A stretch of DNA of 64,000 bases, from the NCBI GenBank assembly GCA_964611295.1, contig CAZSWV010000004.1:77907-141906 (forward strand), given 5' to 3'. Below are positions 51,390 to 59,807 of the stretch, piece by piece. This DNA comes from B73-G16 sp964611295. Lineage in GTDB: Bacteria > Desulfobacterota > B13-G15. The notes below the pieces were generated by a model that was not told the DNA's origin, searched no databases, and saw nothing but the letters and a program-made list of their open reading frames with translations. The translations under genes were made by a program, and so were the position numbers. The first letter of the stretch is position 1. Every line of letters begins with the position of its first letter.

Positions 51390-52667
51390 GTGAGGTATTT
51401 CCTCTGTGACTTCCACATCCACAGCCGCTTTAGCCGTGCTACGAGTCAGGACATGAACCTCGAAGAGATAGCCAGATGGGCCCGTATAAAGGGATTGGCT
51501 TTGATGGGTACGGGGGACTTCACCCACCCAGCTTATTTTTCTGAGATCAAGGAGAAACTTGAAGAAGACGGCTGTGGCATCTATAGGCTCAAACGCGGAG
51601 AAAGGTCCGTGGGTTTCGTCCTTACTGCTGAGGTTTGCAACATCTTCGACCAAGGAAGGAGGACGAACCGTAGGGTACATAGCGTCATCTTTGCTCCTAG
51701 CATCGAGGTGGTGGAACGCATCAACAAGGCCCTTTCACGCTATGGCGACCTTTCTCAGGACGGCAGGCCTACTTTCACCTTTCCAGTTAAGGACTTGGTG
51801 AAATTGGTCTTGGATTGTTCAGAACGTTGCCTTGTAGTTCCTGCCCATGCGTGGACGCCGTGGTTCTCTGTTTTTGGGGCCAACTCCGGTTTTGATTCCC
51901 TTGAAGAATGCTTTGAAGAAGAAGTCCGAAACGTTTACGCCATAGAGACCGGCCTGTCTTCGAACCCCCAGATGAACTGGAGGGTATCTGCGCTTGACCG
52001 TGTGGCCTTGATATCCAATTCAGACGCCCATTCCCCAAGGCATATAGGACGTGAAGCCAATGCCTTTTGTTGTGAGATGGACTATGACCAGATCCTTGAG
52101 GCCATAAAGCATAAGGACCCCAGGAGGTTCCTGTTCACGGTGGAATTCTTCCCGGAAGAAGGCAAATACCACTTTGATGGCCACCGTGCATGTGGGATTT
52201 CCTTTTCACCTAAGGAGACCAAGGCCCATAAATACCGTTGCCCTAAATGTGGTAGACCCCTCACCGTAGGGGTGATGCATAGGGTGGAAGAGCTTGCGGA
52301 TCGGCCAGAGGGCTTTATCCCACCGGGTGCGATCCCTTGTATTCACATCGTGCCCTTGGAAGAGATAATAGCTCAGGCCTTCTCCGTAGGCACTCAGTCC
52401 AAGGCCGTTGAGAGGGAGTACATGAGACTTGTAGAAGAAGGGGGATCCGAGTTCAAGGTTTTGCTTGACCTGCCTCCAGAAGAGATAAAGAGGATAGCCC
52501 ATCCTAAAGTCTACGAAGGGATAATGAGGATGAGGCGAGGCGAAATCCATCTCACACCAGGCTATGACGGCGTATACGGAAAGGTGAAGATCTGGGAGGA
52601 AGGCGAAAAGGTCCAAGAACCCCCAAAGACTAGCCAAGACGAAAAGGGCCAGATGAAGCTTTTCTGA
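51390..52667 (+). CDS. Endonuclease Q-like PHP-domain protein
   Basis: 425 residues matching EndoQ, the endonuclease known from Thermococcales and some bacteria that cuts 5' of uracil, hypoxanthine, xanthine and AP sites. The PHP domain starts FLCDFHIHSRFSRATS (Asp7, His9, His11 as metal ligands) and continues with GTGDFTHPAYF, LTAEVCNIFD, VPAHAWTPWFSVFG, YAIETGLSS and SNSDAHSP. A zinc-finger element follows (YRCPKCGRPLTVGVMHRVEELADRP, about 283-307), then a helical part (LPLEEIIAQAFSV). The last five residues, QMKLF, fit a beta-clamp-binding motif. GTG start three bases after rarA. Uncharacterised PHP/helical proteins with this layout exist, so activity is inferred. Confidence 0.87.
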   Translation: MRYFLCDFHIHSRFSRATSQDMNLEEIARWARIKGLALMGTGDFTHPAYFSEIKEKLEEDGCGIYRLKRGERSVGFVLTAEVCNIFDQGRRTNRRVHSVIFAPSIEVVERINKALSRYGDLSQDGRPTFTFPVKDLVKLVLDCSERCLVVPAHAWTPWFSVFGANSGFDSLEECFEEEVRNVYAIETGLSSNPQMNWRVSALDRVALISNSDAHSPRHIGREANAFCCEMDYDQILEAIKHKDPRRFLFTVEFFPEEGKYHFDGHRACGISFSPKETKAHKYRCPKCGRPLTVGVMHRVEELADRPEGFIPPGAIPCIHIVPLEEIIAQAFSVGTQSKAVEREYMRLVEEGGSEFKVLLDLPPEEIKRIAHPKVYEGIMRMRRGEIHLTPGYDGVYGKVKIWEEGEKVQEPPKTSQDEKGQMKLF

Positions 52668-54100
52668 TGGTGAAGGTATCGCAGGAATTCCTGGACTTGA
52701 TAGAAAAACTCCTAGGAGAGGAAGCCGAGGCCTTCCTTTCCACCATCGGCTCATACCCACCTCCTGTTTTCAGGATCAATACCCTCCGGGGAGAAGAGGG
52801 GAAGATCCTTGACCTGCTAAGGGAAGAGGGGTTTTCCTTTGAACCGATAGAAGGTCTAGGTTTTGTATATCAAGTCACCTTTGAACCCTTTCCCTTGGGG
52901 AAGAGCTTTTCCCATTACCTTGGCAACATATACATCCAGGACCCGAGCTCTATGGTCCCCCCTTTGGTGCTTGATCCCAAACCAGGGGAACTTGTACTTG
53001 ACGTATCTGCTGCTCCGGGATCCAAGACCACCCAAATGGCATCCCTCATGGGCAACCAGGGGCTAATAGTTGCTAACGATCCTTCGGTGAGGAGGTCGAC
53101 GAGCCTTTCCTATAACTTGATGAAGTGTGGGGTAGTTAACGCCGTGGTTACCCTTCTTGATGGCAATCGCTTGGGTAGGCTTTACTTCGAGACCTTTGAC
53201 AAGGTTTTGCTCGATCCCCCTTGTAGCGCCCTTGGCACCCTAAAGAGTTCACCGGAGGTCCTTAAATGGTGGAAGCTGAAGCGTTCAGAAAGGCTTTCCC
53301 ACCTCCAATGGAACTTATTGGTAAGCGCCATAAAGGCCTTGAAACCAGGTGGCGTATTGGTTTATTCCACCTGTACTATCGTCCCCTTGGAAAACGAAGC
53401 CTTGGTAGAGAAGGCCCTTGATGCCTATCCAGTAGAACTCGAGTCCATAGAGTTCAAGGGCTTCAAGGTGAGGGAAGGGCTTCAGTCCTTTGAGGGAAAG
53501 GAATTTCCACCCGAGATGCGTAGGACAATGAGGATTTACCCCCATGAAAGCCCCGGAGAGGGCTTCTTTATAGCAAAGCTGAAAAAGGTCCTCCCCATGA
53601 AGAGACGGGATGAGGACGAACCGCCTTTGGGTGAGGAGTTGCCCCTTGTAGATCGGTGGCATCCTTCAGTAAGGGGATTTTTGGATTCCCTGATCGAGCA
53701 CTTCGGTCTCCCAGAAGACCTCTTTGAGGGGTTTTTCTTCGAAAGGGGAAAAGAGCTAAGGATATACCCTCCTCAGGCCAAGGGGTTGAGATTCCTCAGA
53801 TACGGCCACAGGGGATTGCCCCTTGCAAAACCGGAACGCACTCCTCCCCCTTTGACTACATGGGGTGCCCAGTTTTTGGCAAGATGGGCAAAGGATAACC
53901 TCGTAGAACTCTTAGAAGTGAGAGAACTCCTCGATTTTTTAAAACACCGGCCTTTGCCCCTTCCCCCTTGGAGGAAAGGACCACAGATCGTCACCTTCAG
54001 AGGACATCCTATAGGCTACGGTATAGCCAGCGAAGGTAAACTCCAAAGCCGTGCAAAGGTGAGGAAAGAAGTCCACTGGCCCTTTTGCTTGGGCCTTTAG
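52667..54100 (+). CDS. RNA cytosine-C5 methyltransferase (NOL1/NOP2/Sun, RsmB/RsmF-like)
   Basis: 477 residues. The SAM-binding motif is LVLDVSAAPGSKTTQMASLM. The two catalytic cysteines of the family are in LLDPPCSALGTL (PPC) and LVYSTCTIVPLENEALVEKAL (TCT). YIQDPSSMVPPLVLDPKPG is the usual entry motif. The C-terminal ~130 residues (WHPSVRGFLDSLIEHFGLP...FRGHPIGYGIA) resemble the RsmF-type PUA-like tail, favouring rRNA or tRNA as target. TGATG overlap with the EndoQ gene; convergent four-base overlap with the FAD/Fe-S gene. Confidence 0.93.
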   Translation: MVKVSQEFLDLIEKLLGEEAEAFLSTIGSYPPPVFRINTLRGEEGKILDLLREEGFSFEPIEGLGFVYQVTFEPFPLGKSFSHYLGNIYIQDPSSMVPPLVLDPKPGELVLDVSAAPGSKTTQMASLMGNQGLIVANDPSVRRSTSLSYNLMKCGVVNAVVTLLDGNRLGRLYFETFDKVLLDPPCSALGTLKSSPEVLKWWKLKRSERLSHLQWNLLVSAIKALKPGGVLVYSTCTIVPLENEALVEKALDAYPVELESIEFKGFKVREGLQSFEGKEFPPEMRRTMRIYPHESPGEGFFIAKLKKVLPMKRRDEDEPPLGEELPLVDRWHPSVRGFLDSLIEHFGLPEDLFEGFFFERGKELRIYPPQAKGLRFLRYGHRGLPLAKPERTPPPLTTWGAQFLARWAKDNLVELLEVRELLDFLKHRPLPLPPWRKGPQIVTFRGHPIGYGIASEGKLQSRAKVRKEVHWPFCLGL

Positions 54101-57100
54101 ATCTGCCTCTTCTTTTTGAGATGCCCGATGAGAGAGGGGCTTGCTAACCTAACTACGTCCCTCACCATATGGGGCATTAATTCCTCCATCACCTTAGGCA
54201 TTATCTCAGGCATCATAGCAGCCATGTAATCGGGCATGGGGATGCGTTCCCTTATCCTTTCAAGCATGGAGGGGAAGACCTTGGGCATCACCACTGGCAA
54301 AAGCTTAGGGAACAACACTGGGAACATAGGCTTTACAAGGGCCAACAAGAAAGGAAACCTCCCCATGGCCTCCATCACCTTACCCAACCCCAAGGGCATT
54401 GCCCTAAGCAGCTCGTCCCACATGCTACCTAAGAGGTCCGCAAAACCCTGAGGAGTCATGAGGCGTATCATGGCCTCAAAGACAGCCCATTGGTCTAAAA
54501 CCTGTTGGGTGGGATCTGGAAGACAATGCCCAAACCTTGAAGACACAAAATGCGCCAAATCCACCACCTTGATGGGTAAGTTCAACTTTTGGGCCGCCAC
54601 ACGGAACTGGAATTCACAACAAGGACAAAGGGCTACGACCTCCTCTGCCCCAACCTCAAGGGCCTCCTTAAGCCTCTTGCCCCCAATCCTTGCAGCTACT
54701 TCGGGCTCCTTGATGAGCGTGAGCACTGACCCACAGCAATGGGCTTCCTCTCTGTTATAAGGCATTTCTTTTAACTCAACTCCAGGAATTGATTTCAGCA
54801 GTAAGCGAGGTTCATCATATATGCCGCTAATTCTTCCAATGTGACAGGAATCATGAAATGTCAACTTCAGGTTTTTTGCCTCAAGATTTGATAGGTCCAT
54901 TTGGCCATCTTTTATCTTTTTTGCCAGTAATTCAGTGTAGTGTATCGTTTTAATCTCGTAATTTAATCCAAGCTTTTGCGCCCATATAGGGTAATAATGG
55001 CGCCACATCATGTCACATGCAGGGCAGGATGTAATGACCCATTTGGCTTCTTTTTGGTTTACAGCTTCTATGTTCTTTTTCATGATTTCCTCAAAGACGT
55101 CCCATTTACCTGCAACAAGCATAGGAGTGCCACAGCAGTTTTCCTTTTCCCCTAGGTAGGAGAAGTCCACTCCTGCTTCTTCAAGGAGCTTTACAGAGGC
55201 GATGGCTATGTCCTTTTCGACGTAACTTGCAGTGCAACCTGCAAAGTACACATATGGGGCCTTGTGGTCTGGGCCGTGTTTTCCCCAAAGTTCTTTGGGG
55301 AACCAATCCTTTCTCTTTTCCCTTGGGCCAGCCCAGATGTTTCCCTCTTTAAGGAGGCTTTGTGCCATAACTTCAAAAGGTGGGAAGGTCATGTGTTTTT
55401 GTTCGTTTATGAGCACGCCGCGAAGTTTCATCCAAGAGTCTTCGATAGGCAAAAAGGCGGAGCACCTATAGTTGCAGAGTCCACAGGTCGTGCATACAAG
55501 GAAAGTGTCCACCATCTTTTGATCCCATTTCGCCCGACCCCTTAAGAACTCCCTCAGCCAATACCATTTACCCCTAGGGCTTTGGCTTTCCCAACCGCGG
55601 GAATAGAACTGGTCGCATTCTTCCACGCAGTAGCCGCATTGGGAGCAAGCGTAGGCGTACCAGGCCACCTCTGGCGGTATACCTTTTATTGGACTTTCAC
55701 CAGGCCTTTCTCCCAATTCATTGGCCAAGGCATTAGCCAGGGGACGCAGTATGGGCTCTATTCTAAGGCCCAGGGAGACGAGGAAGCCTATCCTGCTGGA
55801 CAGGGTCTTTCCGGGGTTGAGGATCCCTTTTGGGTCGATCTGGGCTTTAAAGGCCTTGATGCGTTTGAAGGTTCCTTCCCCAAAGACCTCGTTTGCCTCC
55901 TTTACGAAATAAATTCCAGCAGAGTAAGGCCTACCGCCATGGCGTTTGGCTACCTTCACCATACTTAAGGCCAAGGCGAACAACAAGTTGTAAGAAAAGG
56001 CCTTTCGCTCGTCAGCTGGTATAAAGCCCAAGATAACCGCTTCGGGTTTTCCTCCTCTTCCCCTTTTGATGATTACCCCTTCTTTGACTAGGGGTTGGCG
56101 GACCTTTTGTTCGATGTCCTCCATCACCTTACCCAAGCTGTCAAGGGGTACCACTACTTCTGCAGGGATAAGGGATGGTCCGAGTCGTTTGACCAACATC
56201 AACCTGAACCTTCCCTCCCATTCCTGCTCGGCCAATTCCTGGGGTAGCAACTGGGCTGCATGGCGTTCCAGAATTTCTAAAACCTCCTTTGCCTTTTCTG
56301 TCTTGGACCTTTCGTAGGCCAAGGTCACTACATAGGCCGCCGGTAAGAACAAGGACCTGCGGTCCTTGTGGTATCTGTGTTCGGCCCTTGGCGCCCTGTT
56401 TTTAAGCTCAGCCATGCGCGGATTTATAAAGGTCACAGACCAAAAAGGTAGGTCCCTTTCCACGATCTCTTGGAGTAGTTCTTGCATCCTATGGGCGTCT
56501 TGACATGCAAAGGCCATAAGACCCAGTGCTCCCTTCTCCTTCACCTTTAAGGTGACCTCGGTGAGAAGGCCCGTTGTACCTTGGGTCCCATATACCAAAT
56601 CCAAGTCCTCGTCCTTTAGCTCTTTTGTCGTTCCATCGGGTAAGGCTATACGGACCGAGAGGAGGTTTTCCTTTAAATAACCGTACTCAAAACTACCGAT
56701 CCCTGCGCCTCCTTGTGCTACCCACCCTCCCACAGTGGCCGAGGGGTAACTTGTCGGATAAAGCCTAAGGGTAAGCCCATGTTTGTCCAACACCTTGTCC
56801 AGTTCCTCCCATGTGATCCCAGGTTGTACCCTGACAGACATATTTGCGGTGTCTATTTCCAACACCTCCTTCATCCGCCAGAAGTCCACCACTATGCCCT
56901 TCTTTAAGGGGATAACGCCACCATAGCCTGAAGTTGCCTTACCTCTGGGTACCAGGGGTATGCCTTTTCGGTTGGCCCATTCCAGGACCCATAACAACTC
57001 TTCTTCGTCCTTCGGTTGCACGATGGCCCAAGGTGTCGTATCGCCGATAAAGGGCTTGATCAAGGCCGGAAGAGCGGCTATATCATGCCCGTACAACCTC

Positions 57101-57165
57101 CTTTCAACAGGGTCAAAATTCACCCTTTCACCGAACCTTTCTTTAAGGAAATCAAAGTTTTTCAC
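54097..57165 (-). CDS. FAD-binding and (Fe-S)-binding oxidoreductase (GlcD-GlcF-like fusion with Met/Pro tail)
   Basis: 1022 residues in one chain. An FAD-linked oxidase N terminus (~45-190: VPRGKATSGYGGVIPLKKGIVVD, GGWVAQGGAGIGSFEYGYLKENLL, YGTQGTTGLLTEVTL) and its C-terminal cap end at about 460 (IDPKGILNPGK). A ferredoxin-like pair follows (CSQCGYCVEEC from ~506; CTTCGLCNYRC from ~558), then two CCG domains (CCGTPM ~676, CCGSVL ~808, with GCTASY and SCPACDMMW, DSCHIGR). A tail of about 80 residues at ~935-1017 is rich in Met-Pro steps (VLFPKLLPVVMPKVFP, MPDYMAAMMPEIMPKVMEELMP), perhaps a membrane-docking amphipathic segment. Such proteins oxidise lactate, glycolate or similar hydroxyacids, or pass electrons from acyl-CoA oxidation to quinone; the donor here is unknown. 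GTG start. An internal GC-poor patch is noted separately. Confidence 0.88.
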   Translation of the reverse strand: MKNFDFLKERFGERVNFDPVERRLYGHDIAALPALIKPFIGDTTPWAIVQPKDEEELLWVLEWANRKGIPLVPRGKATSGYGGVIPLKKGIVVDFWRMKEVLEIDTANMSVRVQPGITWEELDKVLDKHGLTLRLYPTSYPSATVGGWVAQGGAGIGSFEYGYLKENLLSVRIALPDGTTKELKDEDLDLVYGTQGTTGLLTEVTLKVKEKGALGLMAFACQDAHRMQELLQEIVERDLPFWSVTFINPRMAELKNRAPRAEHRYHKDRRSLFLPAAYVVTLAYERSKTEKAKEVLEILERHAAQLLPQELAEQEWEGRFRLMLVKRLGPSLIPAEVVVPLDSLGKVMEDIEQKVRQPLVKEGVIIKRGRGGKPEAVILGFIPADERKAFSYNLLFALALSMVKVAKRHGGRPYSAGIYFVKEANEVFGEGTFKRIKAFKAQIDPKGILNPGKTLSSRIGFLVSLGLRIEPILRPLANALANELGERPGESPIKGIPPEVAWYAYACSQCGYCVEECDQFYSRGWESQSPRGKWYWLREFLRGRAKWDQKMVDTFLVCTTCGLCNYRCSAFLPIEDSWMKLRGVLINEQKHMTFPPFEVMAQSLLKEGNIWAGPREKRKDWFPKELWGKHGPDHKAPYVYFAGCTASYVEKDIAIASVKLLEEAGVDFSYLGEKENCCGTPMLVAGKWDVFEEIMKKNIEAVNQKEAKWVITSCPACDMMWRHYYPIWAQKLGLNYEIKTIHYTELLAKKIKDGQMDLSNLEAKNLKLTFHDSCHIGRISGIYDEPRLLLKSIPGVELKEMPYNREEAHCCGSVLTLIKEPEVAARIGGKRLKEALEVGAEEVVALCPCCEFQFRVAAQKLNLPIKVVDLAHFVSSRFGHCLPDPTQQVLDQWAVFEAMIRLMTPQGFADLLGSMWDELLRAMPLGLGKVMEAMGRFPFLLALVKPMFPVLFPKLLPVVMPKVFPSMLERIRERIPMPDYMAAMMPEIMPKVMEELMPHMVRDVVRLASPSLIGHLKKKRQI

Positions 57166-57195
57166 TTGGTTTTCTCCTAAAACTTTTTTGATAGA

Positions 57196-57224
57196 AGCCT
57201 ATTTCCAAAATTGCTACCTGTCAA
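57196..57224 (-). promoter_or_regulatory. Promoter of the FAD/Fe-S oxidoreductase gene
   Basis: Minus strand perfect TTGACA (57224-57219), 17 bases, TAGGCT (57201-57196), about 30 bases before the GTG at 57165. An AGGAG site lies nine bases before the start codon. Confidence 0.6.
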
Positions 57225-57253
57225 GGATAAAGGGAGGTAAGGTCTCCTAGGCC

Positions 57254-57282
57254 TTGACCCTTTGGTGGAGAGGTGTTAATTA
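57254..57282 (+). promoter_or_regulatory. Possible promoter of the tRNA-Arg/tadA region
   Basis: TTGACC (57254-57259), then TAATTA (57277-57282) after 17 bases, or TTAATT after 16. The -10 box is imperfect. Transcription would start about 5-8 bases before the tRNA, divergent from the FAD/Fe-S gene. Confidence 0.45.
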
Positions 57283-57294
57283 CCTTTTTAGGGT

Positions 57295-57372
57295 GCGCCC
57301 ATAGCTCAGCCCGGATAGAGCGAGGGACTACGAATCCCTAGGTCAGAGGTTCGAATCCTCTTGGGCGCGCCA
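57295..57372 (+). tRNA. tRNA-Arg (anticodon ACG)
   Basis: Cloverleaf reads cleanly: acceptor GCGCCCA/TGGGCGC, D-arm GCTC...GAGC, anticodon stem AGGGA/TCCCT with loop CTACGAA (anticodon ACG), T-arm AGAGG-TTCGAAT-CCTCT, discriminator G and encoded CCA. The A34 of this tRNA is the bacterial substrate of TadA (A to I), and tadA begins seven bases downstream. Confidence 0.97.
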
Positions 57373-57379
57373 TAGGAAG

Positions 57380-57823
57380 ATGGACGAGTTGTTTATGAGG
57401 ATAGCCCTGGAAGAGGCCCAAAAGGCCCTTGAGGAGGGTGAAGTGCCCGTAGGAGCGGTCCTGGTGAAGGAGGGGGAGGTAATTGCCAGGGCCCATAATC
57501 GTAACATTTCCCTTTGCGATCCTACGGCCCATGCGGAGGTTTTGGTCCTGAGGGAAGGGGCTTTACGGCTTGGGAACTGGCGTCTATTGGGTACCGAATT
57601 GTATGTCACTGTTGAACCATGTGTGATGTGTGCGGGGGCCATAGTGCAGGCGAGGGTACGGCGGCTTGTCTTTGGTACGAGGGATCCTAAGGGTGGGGCT
57701 TTGTCCCTTTATGGGATCCTGGTGGATGGAAGGTTGAACCACGGGCCTGAGGTGGTGGAGGGGGTTTTAGCTGAGGAAGCGAGGTCTTTGATTCAGGGTT
57801 TTTTTCAGGAGCGTAGGAAGGGT

Positions 57824-57847
<24 letters not shown>
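57380..57847 (+). CDS. tadA: tRNA-specific adenosine deaminase
   Basis: Converts A34 to inosine in tRNA-Arg(ACG), letting it read CGU, CGC and CGA. 155 residues: the cytidine-deaminase-fold zinc site His51-Ala-Glu53 (DPTAHAEVLVLREG) and Pro80-Cys81-x2-Cys84 (VEPCVMCAGAIVQARV), plus the TadA-type GTRDPKGGALSLYGIL. The ATG lies seven bases after the gene of its own substrate, with AGGAAG before it. Its last eight codons, including the stop, are also the first 24 bases of the tRNA-Ser(CGA) gene. tadA close to the SRP RNA and dnaX is a known arrangement in other bacteria (e.g. Bacillus). Confidence 0.96.
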
Positions 57848-57918
<71 letters not shown>

Positions 57919-57920
57919 GC

Positions 57921-58015
57921 GGAGAGATGCCCGAGCTGGCCGAAGGGGCACGACTGGAAATCGTGCGTGCCGCCAAAAAGCGGCACCGAGGGTTCGAATC
58001 CCTCTCTCTCCGCCA
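57921..58015 (+). tRNA. tRNA-Ser (anticodon GGA)
   Basis: Class II tRNA three bases after the first: acceptor GGAGAGA/TCTCTCC, anticodon stem CACGA/TCGTG with loop CTGGAAA (anticodon GGA), variable arm GTGCCGC...GCGGCAC almost identical to the neighbour, T-arm GAGGG-TTCGAAT-CCCTC, CCA encoded. The two serine tRNAs look like an old tandem duplication with anticodon change. Confidence 0.96.
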
Positions 58016-58035
58016 GTTTATCTAGCTGTCTTTAG

Positions 58036-58143
58036 TGTCGATAGCCGGGCCCTGTGCACCGGCGGGTTATGAACCCCGTCAGGCCCGGAAGGGAGCAGCG
58101 GTAGTAACCTCAGCCGGTGGCGCAGAAAGCCTGGCTATCGACA
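58036..58143 (+). ncRNA. ffs: Signal recognition particle RNA (4.5S type)
   Basis: Long terminal stem TGTCGATAGCC (58036-58046) with GGCTATCGACA (58133-58143), and the conserved SRP domain IV core GTCAGGCCCGGAAGGGAGCAGC with the GGAA tetraloop. It is the short bacterial form of about 108 bases, without an Alu domain. It scaffolds Ffh for co-translational membrane targeting. It sits between the serine tRNAs and dnaX, as in several other bacteria. Confidence 0.93.
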
Positions 58144-58155
58144 GTGGAGATGGAA

Positions 58156-58180
58156 GGGGCCAAAGGCCCCGTTAATTCTT
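58156..58180 (+). terminator. Probable terminator after the SRP RNA
   Basis: GGGGCC-AAA-GGCCCC hairpin (six G/C pairs) followed by a moderately T-rich GTTAATTCTT. It lies 16 bases before the dnaX ATG and may only partly block read-through. Confidence 0.55.
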
Positions 58181-58195
58181 CCCACGAGACCTCTT

Positions 58196-59770
58196 ATGTA
58201 TCTAGTCCTTGCGCGCAGATGGCGTCCTCAAACCTTCGATGAGGTCCTTGGGCAAGAGCCCATAATAAGGACCTTGAAAAACGCCCTTTCCCAAGCTCGC
58301 ATAGCCCATGCTTACCTTTTCTCTGGGCCAAGGGGAGTTGGGAAGACCTCAACGGCAAGGATCCTTGCCAAGGCCTTAAACTGTAAAGATGGCCCTACCC
58401 CTAATCCCTGTAACGTTTGTGATTCATGTATGGAGATAACCCAGGGGACGGCTGTCGATGTGCTGGAGATCGACGGAGCTTCGAACACCGGTGTAGACAA
58501 TATCAGGGAATTGCGGGAAACAGTGGCCTATAGGCCTATCCGTTCGAGGTACAAGGTTTACATAATCGATGAAGTACACATGCTCTCCACAAGTGCCTTC
58601 AATGCCCTTCTGAAGACCTTGGAGGAGCCCCCTCCCCATGTGGTGTTTATTTTTGCTACCACTGAACCACAAAAGGTCCCTTTGACGGTCCTTTCTCGGT
58701 GTCAAAGGTTTGAGTTCCGGAGGATTCCAGAAGAGGTGATCTTTGGACAATTGGAAAAGATATGTCAATGGGAAGGGATAAAGGCCACTGCTGAGGCCCT
58801 AAAGCTCATAGCTGAAAGGGCATCAGGCAGCTTAAGGGATGCCGAAAGCCTCCTCGATCAGGTGGTAGCTTACAGCGATCGTGAAGTGATCGACGTCGAA
58901 CTGGTAAGAGAGCTCTTGGGATTGCCAGATCAAGCTTCCCTCAAGGCGGTGGTCCAATACCTCATGCAAGGGGATGCCCTTTCGGCCATAAGGGAGGTCG
59001 ATGGCCTTTATCGAAGGGGAGTCCCCTTGGAGGAATTCCTGCAGGGGCTTTTGGGGTACTTAAGGGATCTCTTGGTCGAAAGGCTTGAGGGGAAAAACAC
59101 GTTTGATCCCTTTCAGCTACGTTTTTGGTTCCAGCTCTGTCTCAGGGCCCTTGGGTGGATGAAAAAGGGGGAAGTGGACAAGCTAGTTTTGGAGATGACC
59201 CTGGTGGAGATGGCCTTCTGGAGAGATCTGGTCTCGGTTGGGGAACTCATAAAGTCGATGGAAGCTAAGGCACTGACAGCGGAGGTACCTTTGCATCAAG
59301 AAGAACTCAGAAGCCAAAAGGAAGTTTCGACCCTTCAAGGACCAAGGTTCGAAAAGGAGGAACAAGTCCAAGAGGGACCTGGGGACTTAGGAGAGGTTCA
59401 ATTTGCTCAAGTCGAAGGGCCTCCGGACAAGGAGAGTGGGTTTTCATGGGAGGAGCTTGTCAAGGCTGTATCCGGAGAAAGTCCTATTATAGGGGCCTTT
59501 TTAAGACAGGGGACCTTCTTGGGGTTACATGACGGCAAGGTGATAATAGGGATGCCGTCAGGGTTCCTAGTCGAAACCCTTTCCGAACGGGAAAACAAGT
59601 CCCTGATAGAAAAGGTGATCCTTTCGGTTTTCGGACACAGGCTCAAGGTGGATTTCTCCCTGCTTGAGCCTCCTGTCCAAAAGGTCCAAAAGGAGGAGAC
59701 AGAAGAGAGGATACTCCAGGAGGTCCTCGAGGTCTTGGGCGGCGAAGTAGTGGAGGAGAGGCCTTCCTGA
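58196..59770 (+). CDS. dnaX: DNA polymerase III subunit gamma/tau
   Basis: Clamp-loader ATPase. 524 residues: YLVLARRWRPQTFDEVLGQE, Walker A FSGPRGVGKTSTARILA (from ~44), a zinc module with CKDGPTPNPCNVCDSC, Walker B YIIDEVHMLSTSAFNALLK, sensor 1 FIFATTEPQKVPLTVLSRCQRFEF and GSLRDAESLLDQ. The C-terminal ~200 residues are less conserved (tau-like region). The ATG follows the SRP RNA region with a weak ribosome site. uvrC, not the more usual ybaB-recR, comes next. Confidence 0.96.
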   Translation: MYLVLARRWRPQTFDEVLGQEPIIRTLKNALSQARIAHAYLFSGPRGVGKTSTARILAKALNCKDGPTPNPCNVCDSCMEITQGTAVDVLEIDGASNTGVDNIRELRETVAYRPIRSRYKVYIIDEVHMLSTSAFNALLKTLEEPPPHVVFIFATTEPQKVPLTVLSRCQRFEFRRIPEEVIFGQLEKICQWEGIKATAEALKLIAERASGSLRDAESLLDQVVAYSDREVIDVELVRELLGLPDQASLKAVVQYLMQGDALSAIREVDGLYRRGVPLEEFLQGLLGYLRDLLVERLEGKNTFDPFQLRFWFQLCLRALGWMKKGEVDKLVLEMTLVEMAFWRDLVSVGELIKSMEAKALTAEVPLHQEELRSQKEVSTLQGPRFEKEEQVQEGPGDLGEVQFAQVEGPPDKESGFSWEELVKAVSGESPIIGAFLRQGTFLGLHDGKVIIGMPSGFLVETLSERENKSLIEKVILSVFGHRLKVDFSLLEPPVQKVQKEETEERILQEVLEVLGGEVVEERPS

Positions 59771-59807
59771 AGTTGTCCCTTTCTTTCGGTGTTCCTAAAC
59801 TTAAAGC

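Noticed and set aside
57385..57642. Minus-strand open frames across the tRNA-tadA region
   Set aside because: They are shadows of tadA and the tRNA genes, with no ribosome site or recognisable domain.
59150..59170. Possible programmed frameshift in dnaX (run of A before AGG)
   Set aside because: The run is GATGAAAAAGG, not the A-AAA-AAG slippery heptamer, and no following stem was seen; the frame is open to a normal tau length.
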